DNA of 64,000 bases from JBHJHP01 sp042219855. Its GTDB lineage: Bacteria; Bacteroidota; Bacteroidia; Bacteroidales; UBA5342. The DNA is taken from positions 434,001 through 498,000 of the forward strand of contig NZ_JBHJHP010000001.1 in the NCBI RefSeq assembly GCF_042219855.1, in the 5' to 3' direction. Shown in pieces: positions 35,202 to 44,414 of this stretch (position 1 is its first letter; each line of letters starts with the position of its first letter). A model generated the notes under the pieces. That model ran no database searches, was not told where the DNA came from, and saw nothing but the letters and a program-made list of their open reading frames with translations. Made by a program: the position numbers and the translations under genes.

Positions 35202-38200
35202 ATGAAATTTACCGAAGCTAAACTTGAAGACACATTTATTGACCTGTTTCAGGAGCAGAAATTTAATTATCAACCTGGAGCAGATTGGGTAGGAAAAGAA
35301 AGTAAGGTAAGTTATGGTAAGGTTGAAAGTACTGATGTCCTCATTGAAAAAGATTTGATAGCATATTTAAAGGATCAGTATTCAAAAGAAGGTTTAACGG
35401 ATAATGAAATAAGTTCAATCATTCTCGGCCTAAAGAAGAAACCATCCTCAGATTTATATCAAAGCAATAAATCCATTCTGAAAATGGTTTCGGATGGTTT
35501 TGTTTTAAAGCGGGAAGACCGATCTAAAAAGGATCTGTTCATTCAACTGATTGATTACAGTGCTTCAAACAATAACCTTTATAAAATAGTCAACCAGTTA
35601 GAAATTACCGGATACGAAAAACGCATTCCCGATTTAATTGTCTATATCAACGGACTTCCATTGGTTGTGTATGAATTTAAATCGGCTATCAGAGAGGAAG
35701 CAACCATTCATGATGCGTTTATACAACTAACCGTTCGCTATAAACGGGATATTCCGGAGTTGTTTAAGTACAATGCATTTTGTGTCATCAGTGATGGTGT
35801 GAATAATAAAGTGGGGTCACTTTTTGCACCCTATGAATATTTTTATGCCTGGCGAAAAATTACCGGTGACGAAATTGACGTTGATGGAATAGATTCCATG
35901 TTTTCCCTGATTCAGGGTTTGTTTAATCGTGACCGGTTACGTGATGTCATTCAGAATTTTATTTACTTCCCGGATAATTCAGCAAAAGAAGAAAAAATAG
36001 TCTGTCGCTACCCACAGTACTATGCTGCCAGAAAACTGTACAACAATATTCTGCTGCACATGCGTAATTCTAATGCAGAATTGTCTACCAAAGATTTAGT
36101 GAAGGCTGACGGGAAAGGTGGAACCTATTTCGGCGCAACCGGATGTGGTAAAAGTTTCACCATGCTTTTCCTGTCCCGCTTATTAATGAAAAGTGTTGCA
36201 TTGGAAAGTCCGACGATTGTTTTAATTACAGATCGAACCGATTTGGATGACCAGCTTTCAACGCAGTTTACAGAGGCCAAAGGATATATTGGAGACAACA
36301 ATATTATTAGTGTTGAAAGCAGGGAACATTTAAGAGAGCTGGTTCAAAACAGAACCAGTGGTGGTGTATTTCTGACGACCATTCATAAGTTTACCGAAGA
36401 TACCGAGTTGCTCACGGACAGAACCAATGTAATCTGTATTTCAGATGAAGCCCACAGAAGCCAGGTAAACCTGGAGCAAAAGGTGAGGGTAACAACTTCA
36501 GGGGTTAAAAAGACCTACGGCTTTGCCAAATATTTGCACGATTCATTACCCAATGCGACATATGTTGGCTTTACAGGCACGCCTATTGATGCCACTTTGG
36601 ATGTATTCGGTGAAATTGTTGATTCCTATACCATGACTGAATCTGTAAAGGATGAGATCACCGTTAAAATAGTGTATGAGGGAAGGGCAGCAAAAGTTAT
36701 ACTTGATAATACAAAGCTGGAAGAAATAGAAAATTATTACAACCAGTGCGCAGATGAAGGAACCAATGAGTATCAGATAGAGGAAAGCAAAAAAGCCACA
36801 GCAAATATGAATGTCATAATCGGAGATCCGGATCGTTTGCAGGCAGTGGCAGAAGATTTGGTAAAACATTATGAAAATCGCGTAGCAGAAGGTTCTACCG
36901 TCAAAGGGAAGGCCATGATCGTTTGCAGCAACAGGCAGATTGCATACAAACTTTACAAGAATATTGTGGATCTTAAACCTGAATGGAAAAAGAAAAGGGT
37001 TTGTGAACCGGGAAGTATATTGTCAGAAATTGAGAAAAAGAAGATAAAACCCATGGAGATGATCAAAATGATTATGACCAGGGGAAAGGATGATCCGGAG
37101 GATCTTTATAAAATGCTGGGGTCAAAGGATTACCGAAAAGAGCTGGACAGACAGTTTAAAAATGCAAAATCAAACTTCAAGATAGCTATTGTGGTGGATA
37201 TGTGGCTCACCGGTTTTGATGTACCTTTTCTGGATACGATGTATATTGATAAACCCATTCAACGTCATAATCTGATCCAGACCATTTCAAGGGTGAACCG
37301 GAAGTTTGAAGGCAAAGAAAAGGGATTGGTAGTGGATTATATTGGCATTAAACGACAAATGAATCTTGCCCTTGCTCATTATAACAAAGTTGACCATGAT
37401 AATTTTGAGGATATTCAGCAGTCCATTGTAGTTGTCAGGGATCATTTGGACTTGTTGGATAAAATCTTTCATACATTTGACAGCAAACCATATTTTACCG
37501 GAACATCACTGCAACAGTTACATACTTTAAACATGGCCACAGAATTTGTTCAGGTTACCCAGGAGCTTGAACGACGATTTATGCACCTGGTTAAACGACT
37601 GAAAGCTGCTTATGATATTTGTTCCGGCAGTGAAGCCTTTGATCAGAATGAAAAAGACAGAATTCATTTTTACCTGGCTGTCAGATCAATTGTCTTTAAG
37701 CTCACAAAAGGAAATGCCCCTGATATTGCACAAATGAATGCGAGGGTCAGAGAGATGATCAAAGATGCTTTGTTAAGTGATGGAGTTGAAGAGATTTTCC
37801 GTTTAGGAGATGAAGCTACAAAGGAAATTGACATCTTCGATGAACAATATCTTGCCAAAATTGAAAAAATAAAGTTACCAAATACAAAAATAAAACTGCT
37901 ACAGAAACTTTTAACCAAGGCTATTGATGAATTCAGACGTGTAAACAGGATTCAGGGAATTGACTTCTCGCGGAAAATGCAGGCCCTGGTAGAAAAATAT
38001 AATGAACGACGTGAAGCCGATGTGTTGCGAGGTGAAGTTTTGGAGGATTTTACAAATGAAATTATAGACCTGTACCATGCACTCAAAAGAGAACGGGAGT
38101 CATTCTTTGATATGGGTATTGATTTCGAAGAAAAGGCCTTTTATGATATTCTAAAGTCCCTTGCACATAAATATGATTTTGAATATCCCGAAGACAAATT

Positions 38201-38402
38201 GATTCACCTTTCGGAGAAAGTCAAAATAGTGGTGAATGATAAAGCCAAATATACAGACTGGGAAAAAAGGGTAGACATTAAAGCTGAACTTAAGGTCGAC
38301 CTGATCATTCTCCTGGCAGAAAATGATTACCCTCCTGTGGATAGAGATGAAGTCTATAAAGAAATTTTTGAACAGGCAGAGAATTTTAAAAAGTATAATT
38401 GA
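35202..38402 (+). CDS. hsdR: Type I restriction endonuclease subunit HsdR
   Basis: 1066 residues from ATG 35202; a TTG at 35178 inside the abiEii gene is unlikely to be used. N-terminal nuclease PDLIVYINGLPLVVYEFKSA (~142-162) with Asp and E-x-K; SF2 translocase Walker A GATGCGKS at 311-318; DEAH near 414-417 (ISDEAHRSQ); TGTPID; then YIDKPIQRHNLIQTISRVNRKFEGKEKGLVVDY with motif VI. C-terminal helical domain joins HsdM. HsdR pumps DNA and cuts unmethylated targets at a distance. Length is usual. Despite seven unrelated genes separating it from hsdM, the subunit looks complete. Confidence 0.96.
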   Translation: MKFTEAKLEDTFIDLFQEQKFNYQPGADWVGKESKVSYGKVESTDVLIEKDLIAYLKDQYSKEGLTDNEISSIILGLKKKPSSDLYQSNKSILKMVSDGFVLKREDRSKKDLFIQLIDYSASNNNLYKIVNQLEITGYEKRIPDLIVYINGLPLVVYEFKSAIREEATIHDAFIQLTVRYKRDIPELFKYNAFCVISDGVNNKVGSLFAPYEYFYAWRKITGDEIDVDGIDSMFSLIQGLFNRDRLRDVIQNFIYFPDNSAKEEKIVCRYPQYYAARKLYNNILLHMRNSNAELSTKDLVKADGKGGTYFGATGCGKSFTMLFLSRLLMKSVALESPTIVLITDRTDLDDQLSTQFTEAKGYIGDNNIISVESREHLRELVQNRTSGGVFLTTIHKFTEDTELLTDRTNVICISDEAHRSQVNLEQKVRVTTSGVKKTYGFAKYLHDSLPNATYVGFTGTPIDATLDVFGEIVDSYTMTESVKDEITVKIVYEGRAAKVILDNTKLEEIENYYNQCADEGTNEYQIEESKKATANMNVIIGDPDRLQAVAEDLVKHYENRVAEGSTVKGKAMIVCSNRQIAYKLYKNIVDLKPEWKKKRVCEPGSILSEIEKKKIKPMEMIKMIMTRGKDDPEDLYKMLGSKDYRKELDRQFKNAKSNFKIAIVVDMWLTGFDVPFLDTMYIDKPIQRHNLIQTISRVNRKFEGKEKGLVVDYIGIKRQMNLALAHYNKVDHDNFEDIQQSIVVVRDHLDLLDKIFHTFDSKPYFTGTSLQQLHTLNMATEFVQVTQELERRFMHLVKRLKAAYDICSGSEAFDQNEKDRIHFYLAVRSIVFKLTKGNAPDIAQMNARVREMIKDALLSDGVEEIFRLGDEATKEIDIFDEQYLAKIEKIKLPNTKIKLLQKLLTKAIDEFRRVNRIQGIDFSRKMQALVEKYNERREADVLRGEVLEDFTNEIIDLYHALKRERESFFDMGIDFEEKAFYDILKSLAHKYDFEYPEDKLIHLSEKVKIVVNDKAKYTDWEKRVDIKAELKVDLIILLAENDYPPVDRDEVYKEIFEQAENFKKYN

Positions 38403-38458
38403 GAAATACACAATTGAATTAGAAGTTTTGTGTTGTCAAAACCTATAATAGCATTTAA

Positions 38459-40321
38459 ATGATTGAATTTATAAATAGAGGGGATATAGATAAAATTAGA
38501 AATTATTCTAAACTTGAAATAAATCCAACTAGGTACTTAGAATTAAAAATAATATATGAGAAACTTGAATTTTTGTGTGATAAAATTTCTAATCACGGAT
38601 TCAAATTTCATATTAGAAAAGATCCCAGGAAACAAGCTGGCCGTGGTAAATTTAAATTTCAGGAATATCACTGGGCTCAAATATACTTTCCTGATTTATA
38701 TGAATCTTGCAAGAACAAATTTGCCATGATTATTGGAATAGGAGATGGACTTCAGTTTCACATAATGGGAATAAAAAAATATAAAGACTTAAAACCTTCT
38801 ATTGAAGCAAGTAATGAATCATGGACGGAAATACCATGTGATAATTCTAATTTTGAATTGGTTACTAAAGATTTTATAAGTTTTGCAAATAAATATAGAA
38901 GACTGTTTATAAAAAAAGGAGCTGAACTTGGCATTGACCATTGTATATATTTAAATAAATTACACAACATGGATGATATTATTAACTTATTAGAGTTTAA
39001 AAAACAAATTATACTTCAGGGACCTCCAGGAACTGGTAAAACATATACAGCGAAGGATATTGCTGAAAAGTTAATTTTTGGAGACATATCCTCAAACAAA
39101 GAAATACAGAAAACCAATTTGGAAAGTTCTGAACAATTTAATTTAATTCAGTTTCATCCATCTTACTCATATGAGGATTTTGTAAGAGGAATAGTAGCTA
39201 ATTCAGAGGATGGTAAATTAAAATATGAAACGAAAAATAATTTTTTTATTGAATTTACTCAAAAGAGTTTAGATCATCTTAATACATTTATAGATGGTGA
39301 GAAAGAATATTTTAAAAAAGAAGAAACATACAAAAACGAATTAGAAAGTAACCAACTATTTATTAAAACTAAATCTTGGATTGATAAAAGAGATTGTGAC
39401 GCGAATACTAAAATACAATTGTCTGAATTTTGGATAAAACGGTTCGTTTCTCATATACTGAATAATACGAAAAATGGATCTTTAAAGATTTCTAATAATA
39501 TTGAAATAAAGGAAATATATAAAGATTATTCTATTACTCTTAAATATATAAACAATGATAAACACGAAGGTGTAAGTATTAAAAACTTGAAAGATTGTAC
39601 TGAAAACTGTATTCTGGGTAAATTTCAAGAGGCTGATATAGAAGGTCATGTAACATGGAATCTATTTGAGACTCTACTGGAATATTATTTTGATTTTATT
39701 AATAAAGAAACAAAGAATGTAATATCGAGTATTATTAAGCCTTCAAATGAAAGACCTGTACTAAAAAAGTATATTATAATTGTCGATGAAATTAATAGGG
39801 CAAACCTTTCTTCAGTTTTGGGTGAACTAATTTATGCATTAGAATATCGAGGCTCAACTGTTGAAAGTATGTATGAATTGGAAGGGCAAGGTAGAACTAT
39901 TATTATTCCACCAAACCTCTACATAATTGGCACTATGAATACTGCAGATCGAAGTGTTGGACACATTGATTATGCCATAAGAAGACGTTTCGCATTTATC
40001 GATATTCTCCCTTCTGAACATGTCATCGAAGAAGTGGTGTCAGAAAAGGATGGCTTACGAACAAAAGCAAAATCTCTGTATGAAAAAGTTGGAGAATTAT
40101 TTCATGAAAAAATCAATAAAAAAGATAATGCATCAACCTATCTAGCATCTGATTTTTCACCAAAAGAAGTTAAACTTGGTCACAGTTATTTTCTGGCAGA
40201 GTCAGAGGACCAACTAAAAATGAAACTTGAATATGAAATCAAACCTATATTATTTGAGTATGTTAAAGACGGTATTTTGTTGGAATCTGCAGTAACAAAG
40301 ATTAATGAGCTAACCCTTTAA
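38459..40321 (+). CDS. mcrB: McrB-like GTPase of the modification-dependent McrBC restriction system
   Basis: 620 residues. The AAA+ domain has Walker A GPPGTGKT at 188-195, Walker B YIIIVDEINRANL (Asp443-Glu444), and the MNTADRS motif near 497-502 that identifies McrB. The N-terminal ~180 residues are the DNA-recognition part and differ between McrB families; here it contains WAQIYFPDLYESCK and MIIGIGDGLQFHIMG, a MrcB_N (DUF3578)-type domain. GTP binding drives translocation until McrC cuts. mcrC starts one base after the stop. The 56-base gap to hsdR hints at a separate promoter. Confidence 0.92.
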   Translation: MIEFINRGDIDKIRNYSKLEINPTRYLELKIIYEKLEFLCDKISNHGFKFHIRKDPRKQAGRGKFKFQEYHWAQIYFPDLYESCKNKFAMIIGIGDGLQFHIMGIKKYKDLKPSIEASNESWTEIPCDNSNFELVTKDFISFANKYRRLFIKKGAELGIDHCIYLNKLHNMDDIINLLEFKKQIILQGPPGTGKTYTAKDIAEKLIFGDISSNKEIQKTNLESSEQFNLIQFHPSYSYEDFVRGIVANSEDGKLKYETKNNFFIEFTQKSLDHLNTFIDGEKEYFKKEETYKNELESNQLFIKTKSWIDKRDCDANTKIQLSEFWIKRFVSHILNNTKNGSLKISNNIEIKEIYKDYSITLKYINNDKHEGVSIKNLKDCTENCILGKFQEADIEGHVTWNLFETLLEYYFDFINKETKNVISSIIKPSNERPVLKKYIIIVDEINRANLSSVLGELIYALEYRGSTVESMYELEGQGRTIIIPPNLYIIGTMNTADRSVGHIDYAIRRRFAFIDILPSEHVIEEVVSEKDGLRTKAKSLYEKVGELFHEKINKKDNASTYLASDFSPKEVKLGHSYFLAESEDQLKMKLEYEIKPILFEYVKDGILLESAVTKINELTL

Positions 40322-40322
40322 T

Positions 40323-41627
40323 ATGTTACAATATAGGGAGCAATATAATAGTACAATTTTAGAATTCGCTGATCTGAATTTTGAGGGAAAAAAGGAGATT
40401 TACTTTTCAAAAAGGAGAGAGGATTCACTTTGTTTTTCTTTATCAAAAAGAAGAGGTGTAAATTGCCATCTGATAACTTCTTATTTTGTTGGTATAGATA
40501 TTATTCCAGATATAAAAGTCCCAATTTACATAGAACCTAAACTAAATGCAACGCGAAAAGAGAATGAAAGTAATACTAATGAAATTGAGACAGATTACCT
40601 GAGAATGTTGTTTGATGCACTCAGACATAATGATATTGCAAATAAGTATGTTGAAGATCTGTTTGAAATTAAATGGGATAAAACATTTATTGAAATTGAT
40701 CAAAAGCAGGATTTACTTACTCCACTACTTGTTGTTCAGTTTTTAAATGTGGTTCAGCAAATTGTAAGAAAGGGATTAAAAAAGTCTTATTACAAGGTAG
40801 AACAAAACCTTAATAGTCGGATTAAAGGTAAAGTATTGGTTGGTAAAACGATTAAACAAAATCTAACAAAAAACAGACTACTCAATACATACTGTAGCTA
40901 TGACGAATTTGGGATTAATACCCTGGAAAACAGGTTGATTAAAAAAGCACTTGATTTTGTAAGGCGCTACCTGCCATCATTACAGATTCCAAACTCTTAT
41001 GAATACACTGCACAAATTTTTAATTACATTATGCCTGCTTTTGAACAGGTTTCTGAAGAAGTCAACTTAAATGATATCAAACACACCAAAACAAATGTCT
41101 TTTACAGAGAATACGAAGAAGGTGTTCGTTTAGCCAGAATAATTTTAAAGCGTTTCGGGTACAATATTTCAAATACAGAAAGAATTAAAATAAAAACACC
41201 TCCCTTCTGGATTGATATGAGTAAACTATATGAATTGTATGTTTTGGCAAAATTGAAAGATAAATTTGGTCATGAAGTTGAGTACCAGTTCCATGCAAAT
41301 TATGGTCAGCCTGACTATATTTTGAATAGTCAAAAGATAATAATTGATGCCAAATACAAACCTTACTATAATAAAGCATTTAATAAGAATGATGATCAAA
41401 AAAGGGAAATAATTGTAAGTGATATTCGCCAGGTAAGTGGATATGCACGAGATAAAAAAGTACGGGAAAAATTGAACGCAGAAAATGATGAAGTTTTAGC
41501 ATGTTTGATAATTTACCCTGATTTGACTAAAGCAGATAATTTTATGGACAGAGAAATCCTCGAAGAAAAAATTGAGCAGTTTGAAAAGTTTTGGAAAATT
41601 GGAATAAAACTACCTTTAATTAAATAG
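40323..41627 (+). CDS. mcrC: McrC nuclease subunit of McrBC
   Basis: 434 residues. The C-terminal PD-(D/E)XK nuclease is intact: QPDYILNSQKIIIDAKYKPYYN, with Asp331 and Asp342-x-Lys344. The N-terminal part (FSLSKRRGVNCHLITSYFVGIDIIPDIKVPIYIEPKL) and the middle (VVQFLNVVQQIVRKGLKKSYYKVEQNLNSRIKGKV) fit the McrC family (McrBC 5-methylcytosine restriction component). McrC joins McrB hexamers, stimulates GTP hydrolysis and cuts DNA containing modified cytosines. Co-transcribed with mcrB. Confidence 0.92.
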   Translation: MLQYREQYNSTILEFADLNFEGKKEIYFSKRREDSLCFSLSKRRGVNCHLITSYFVGIDIIPDIKVPIYIEPKLNATRKENESNTNEIETDYLRMLFDALRHNDIANKYVEDLFEIKWDKTFIEIDQKQDLLTPLLVVQFLNVVQQIVRKGLKKSYYKVEQNLNSRIKGKVLVGKTIKQNLTKNRLLNTYCSYDEFGINTLENRLIKKALDFVRRYLPSLQIPNSYEYTAQIFNYIMPAFEQVSEEVNLNDIKHTKTNVFYREYEEGVRLARIILKRFGYNISNTERIKIKTPPFWIDMSKLYELYVLAKLKDKFGHEVEYQFHANYGQPDYILNSQKIIIDAKYKPYYNKAFNKNDDQKREIIVSDIRQVSGYARDKKVREKLNAENDEVLACLIIYPDLTKADNFMDREILEEKIEQFEKFWKIGIKLPLIK

Positions 41628-41669
41628 TGAGTTTTATATTGTACTTACTAATCAAAATTATATTGAACC

Positions 41670-42749
41670 ATGACCAGTCATCAACAATCCGCAATTAACA
41701 AGTATCTCCGAACATTAAAATCTACGGAATGGATTAAAGAAGAATTATACAAATTTGAATTTGCAAATTATATTTATTCAAATATCGATTGGAATACGCA
41801 AAATGATGATAATATTTTGAAAATACTGTTGCAGTCGCAGCAAAACAGGTACACAGAATCCCCAATAAAAGGAATTCAGTTTATTGTAAAAAGTGGAAGG
41901 ATAGATTATAATCATATTATATCATTAGAAGATGTTAAACTATTTAGGCTTTTTAACGAGAAAAGGACATTGGATTCCATTGACTGGTCGAACCGGTCAA
42001 TGAGTTTTACATCACTTTCTGCATGGTTATCGTCATTATTCCCGGAAATTATTTTCCCCGCTCCATTAAAAGGATATGATAAAACAATCAATTACTTTTT
42101 TGGACTGAATGATAAGTTCCCTAAAATAGACTTAAAATATATTATTGCTTGTCAGAAATACATGGATGAATCTTTAGAATTGCTTATGAAGTTTCCTATT
42201 GAACAACTTTTTATTGATCAGTGGAATAAACATTCAGTCTTAAATTCTAAATTAAAATTTGAAACAAAAACTGAATTAAACCAAGTTGATAAAGTCTGGA
42301 TAGCTCAAGACTTCCATTTATTTGTATTAAGAAATATTTTAAAAATCCATTCTTCATCAGGCAAAAAGAATCCAAAACCTAAAACTCAGGAAGATTTTGA
42401 GCCAACTGCAATTGAAGGAAACACTGTTCTGGCTAAACATATGCGTTATGAGCGGAATAGTACTTTAATAAAAAAAGTCAAAGAAAGGGCAATTAATAAT
42501 AATCCAATGCTAAATTGTGAAGTTTGTGGATTTTCTTTCAAAGAACAATATGGAGATATTGGGATAGGCTTTATTGAAGCACATCATAAGAGCCCCCTTC
42601 ATTTAGCTAAAGGTCCAAAAACAACAAGGATTATAGATATTGCTTTAGTCTGTAGTAATTGCCATAGAATGCTACATAAAGGGGAGCCGTTTTGTCATGA
42701 TGTTGAATATCTAAAAAGTCTAATTAGTATTAACCATAATGGAAATTAA
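41670..42749 (+). CDS. HNH endonuclease downstream of mcrBC
   Basis: 359 residues. C-terminal HNH: CEVC at 283-286, EAHH at 303-306, CSNCH at 328-332 and His336, a zinc-bound McrA-like fold. The N-terminal ~240 residues are unknown and helical with aromatic clusters (YFFGLNDKFPKIDLKYIIACQKYM). A basic linker (SGKKNPKPKTQEDFEPTAIEG) joins the two. The position straight after mcrBC suggests a second modification-dependent nuclease, though no target can be read from sequence. It is the last gene on the plus strand before the convergent integrase. Confidence 0.8.
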   Translation: MTSHQQSAINKYLRTLKSTEWIKEELYKFEFANYIYSNIDWNTQNDDNILKILLQSQQNRYTESPIKGIQFIVKSGRIDYNHIISLEDVKLFRLFNEKRTLDSIDWSNRSMSFTSLSAWLSSLFPEIIFPAPLKGYDKTINYFFGLNDKFPKIDLKYIIACQKYMDESLELLMKFPIEQLFIDQWNKHSVLNSKLKFETKTELNQVDKVWIAQDFHLFVLRNILKIHSSSGKKNPKPKTQEDFEPTAIEGNTVLAKHMRYERNSTLIKKVKERAINNNPMLNCEVCGFSFKEQYGDIGIGFIEAHHKSPLHLAKGPKTTRIIDIALVCSNCHRMLHKGEPFCHDVEYLKSLISINHNGN

Positions 42750-42857
42750 CATATTCCATTTTTAATAATTTAAAGTTGGGACAGAGGTTATTTCAAGAAA
42801 AACAATAGAGTTGATTCCAACCAACTCCATTGTTCTAGGTTTAAATAAGGATAGGCT

Positions 42858-44150
42858 CTATTTCTTTATTTCATATACAAATGAATTTCCAAAGGGATTA
42901 TTATAGGCGGATGCATTGCTTTGCCCACTTTTTGCTTCATTTGTGCTAAATTTTTCATGTAGTATCTTAGTACTTTCAGAAACCAGGTTTTCAGTCACTT
43001 TGGCATATTGCTGCGTTATTTTAATATTGGAATGTCCCAGCATTTTTGAAACAGCCTCTATTGGTACTCCATTGGATAAAGTTACTGTGGTGGCAAATGT
43101 ATGACGTGCAACATGGGTACTTAATTTTTTATCAATGTTGCATACATCAGCGATTTCCTTTAAATAGGCATTCATTTTTTGATTGCTGATTACTGGTAAT
43201 ACCAGATTATCTTTTTGTCGTAAGGGATGATCAATATATTTATCCATTAATTGCTGGGTAATGGGGAAGACGGGAACATAATATCGTTCATTGGTTTTAT
43301 GCCGGTTATTTTCTATAAAATGTTTTCCATCCATACCATTTATAATGGCATCCATGGTTAGTCCTTTAACATCAATAAAGGCAAGACCGGTCATGCAGCA
43401 AAACACAAACACATCTCTTACTCCGGATAACCGTTCATTCCTGAAATTATAATTCAGCAACATATAAATTTCTTCTTCAGTCAAATGAGGTTTATAAACT
43501 TTCTCGTACTTCATTTTAAATCCCAGGAACGGATCTTTTTTTATGAAACCGGAAGCAATTGCGATGCGTATGACCTTTCCCAGGTTATTGACATACTTTT
43601 TGGTCGTATTATGGTTGCATTTGTTTGTAACCTTCAGATAATGAACATAATCCTCTAAAAACTGCAGGTTTATCTTATCAATGGGGTAATCACACTTGTT
43701 ATAATTTGAAAGGATAAATTTAGCTACATGTGATCTTGAAGTATAATGACGGGTCATGGTTGCTTCTGCAATGTCAATGCCAATGCGCTCTTTGAGCTTT
43801 TCATTGTGTTTATCATACAGGTTTAAAACTGTAGGTATTTCATCTTTTATGCCCAAATACTGCCTTTTAACATTAATGGCAGTTACCTCTTTCCCCTGGA
43901 TGTAAACCTCCTTTCTGGCTTCAAATATATCAGCTCTAACCTGCTCAATATAAGATAATAGCGTTTCTGAATTTGGTCCTTTGGGGAGATTGTTTTTCTC
44001 ATCCCATTCTGAGGGTAATACCTTTTGAGCTAAACCGATATCAGCCCTTTCGTTTTGAATTGTAACTCGTGCAAGTAACGGGCATTTACCCATTCTGTCT
44101 TTTTTTGATAACCTGCACCTAATCAGTACATTAAATGTGTTTTTTGCCAT
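42858..44150 (-). CDS. Tyrosine recombinase/integrase of the Bacteroidota ssrA-type island
   Basis: 430 residues. N-terminal arm-binding region (MAKNTFNVLIRCRLSKKDRMGKCPLLARVTI), a SAM-like core-binding domain (~100-210), then the catalytic domain with STHVARHTFATT (HxxR), the downstream H of MLGHSNIKITQQYAKV and the nucleophile Tyr in that segment. The first catalytic Arg is replaced: the box reads MTGLAFIDVKGL where most recombinases have TGLR. Loss of this Arg is known in the CTnDOT integrase, so the enzyme can still be active. The gene ends in the island and starts next to ssrA, which fits a tmRNA-specific integrase. Confidence 0.93.
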   Translation of the reverse strand: MAKNTFNVLIRCRLSKKDRMGKCPLLARVTIQNERADIGLAQKVLPSEWDEKNNLPKGPNSETLLSYIEQVRADIFEARKEVYIQGKEVTAINVKRQYLGIKDEIPTVLNLYDKHNEKLKERIGIDIAEATMTRHYTSRSHVAKFILSNYNKCDYPIDKINLQFLEDYVHYLKVTNKCNHNTTKKYVNNLGKVIRIAIASGFIKKDPFLGFKMKYEKVYKPHLTEEEIYMLLNYNFRNERLSGVRDVFVFCCMTGLAFIDVKGLTMDAIINGMDGKHFIENNRHKTNERYYVPVFPITQQLMDKYIDHPLRQKDNLVLPVISNQKMNAYLKEIADVCNIDKKLSTHVARHTFATTVTLSNGVPIEAVSKMLGHSNIKITQQYAKVTENLVSESTKILHEKFSTNEAKSGQSNASAYNNPFGNSFVYEIKK

Positions 44151-44251
44151 GATAAAAATCCTTTAAAATGTGTTAAAAACATTAGTTAAACATAGCAAAA
44201 ACGTCCTTTTTTGAAAAATGCAAAATGCTGCAAATGAGTGAAATACGCTCT

Positions 44252-44292
44252 AAATCGGGGCCCAATTTAAAAAATGATTTGGGCCCCGATTT
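44252..44292. promoter_or_regulatory. 14-bp perfect inverted repeat upstream of the integrase gene
   Basis: AAATCGGGGCCCAA (44252-44265) pairs with TTGGGCCCCGATTT (44279-44292), loop of 13 bases. It lies ~100 bases before the integrase start and overlaps the block shared with 7665-7675 and 19529-19544. It may be an integrase arm-type/excisionase site, an operator for the integrase gene, or a hairpin. Confidence 0.55.
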
Positions 44293-44345
44293 GGCCCCAT
44301 AAAATATGCATTGTTTTGCATTATTCTGCGTAGGTCTAAAAATAC

Positions 44346-44378
44346 AAAGCCCTGAAAACGTGCGTTTTACAGGGCCTT
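44346..44378 (-). terminator. Terminator hairpin downstream of ssrA
   Basis: On the minus strand AAAGGCCCTGTAAAACG pairs with CGTTTTCAGGGCTTT around a 2-base loop with one bulge; TTTGTATTTTT follows. It begins ~25 bases after the tmRNA 3' end and ends transcription of ssrA before the integrase region. It lies inside the island side of the attachment site. Confidence 0.7.
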
Positions 44379-44401
44379 TCAATTTTCTGCATTTCTAAAA
44401 A

Positions 44402-44414
44402 GTGGAGCTGGAGG
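44402..44414 (+). other. Candidate right attachment site at the tmRNA 3' end
   Basis: GTGGAGCTGGAGG is identical to 7591-7603. The segment includes the 3' acceptor arm of tmRNA (complement CCTCCAGCTCCAC), the common target of tyrosine integrases. Confidence 0.6.

Noticed and set aside
36546..36869. Minus-strand ORF inside hsdR (107 codons)
   Set aside because: Shadow of hsdR; hydrophobic runs come from the complementary Lys/Glu codons.
44182..44382. Minus-strand ORF between the integrase and ssrA
   Set aside because: Covers inverted repeats and the ssrA terminator; no coding character.
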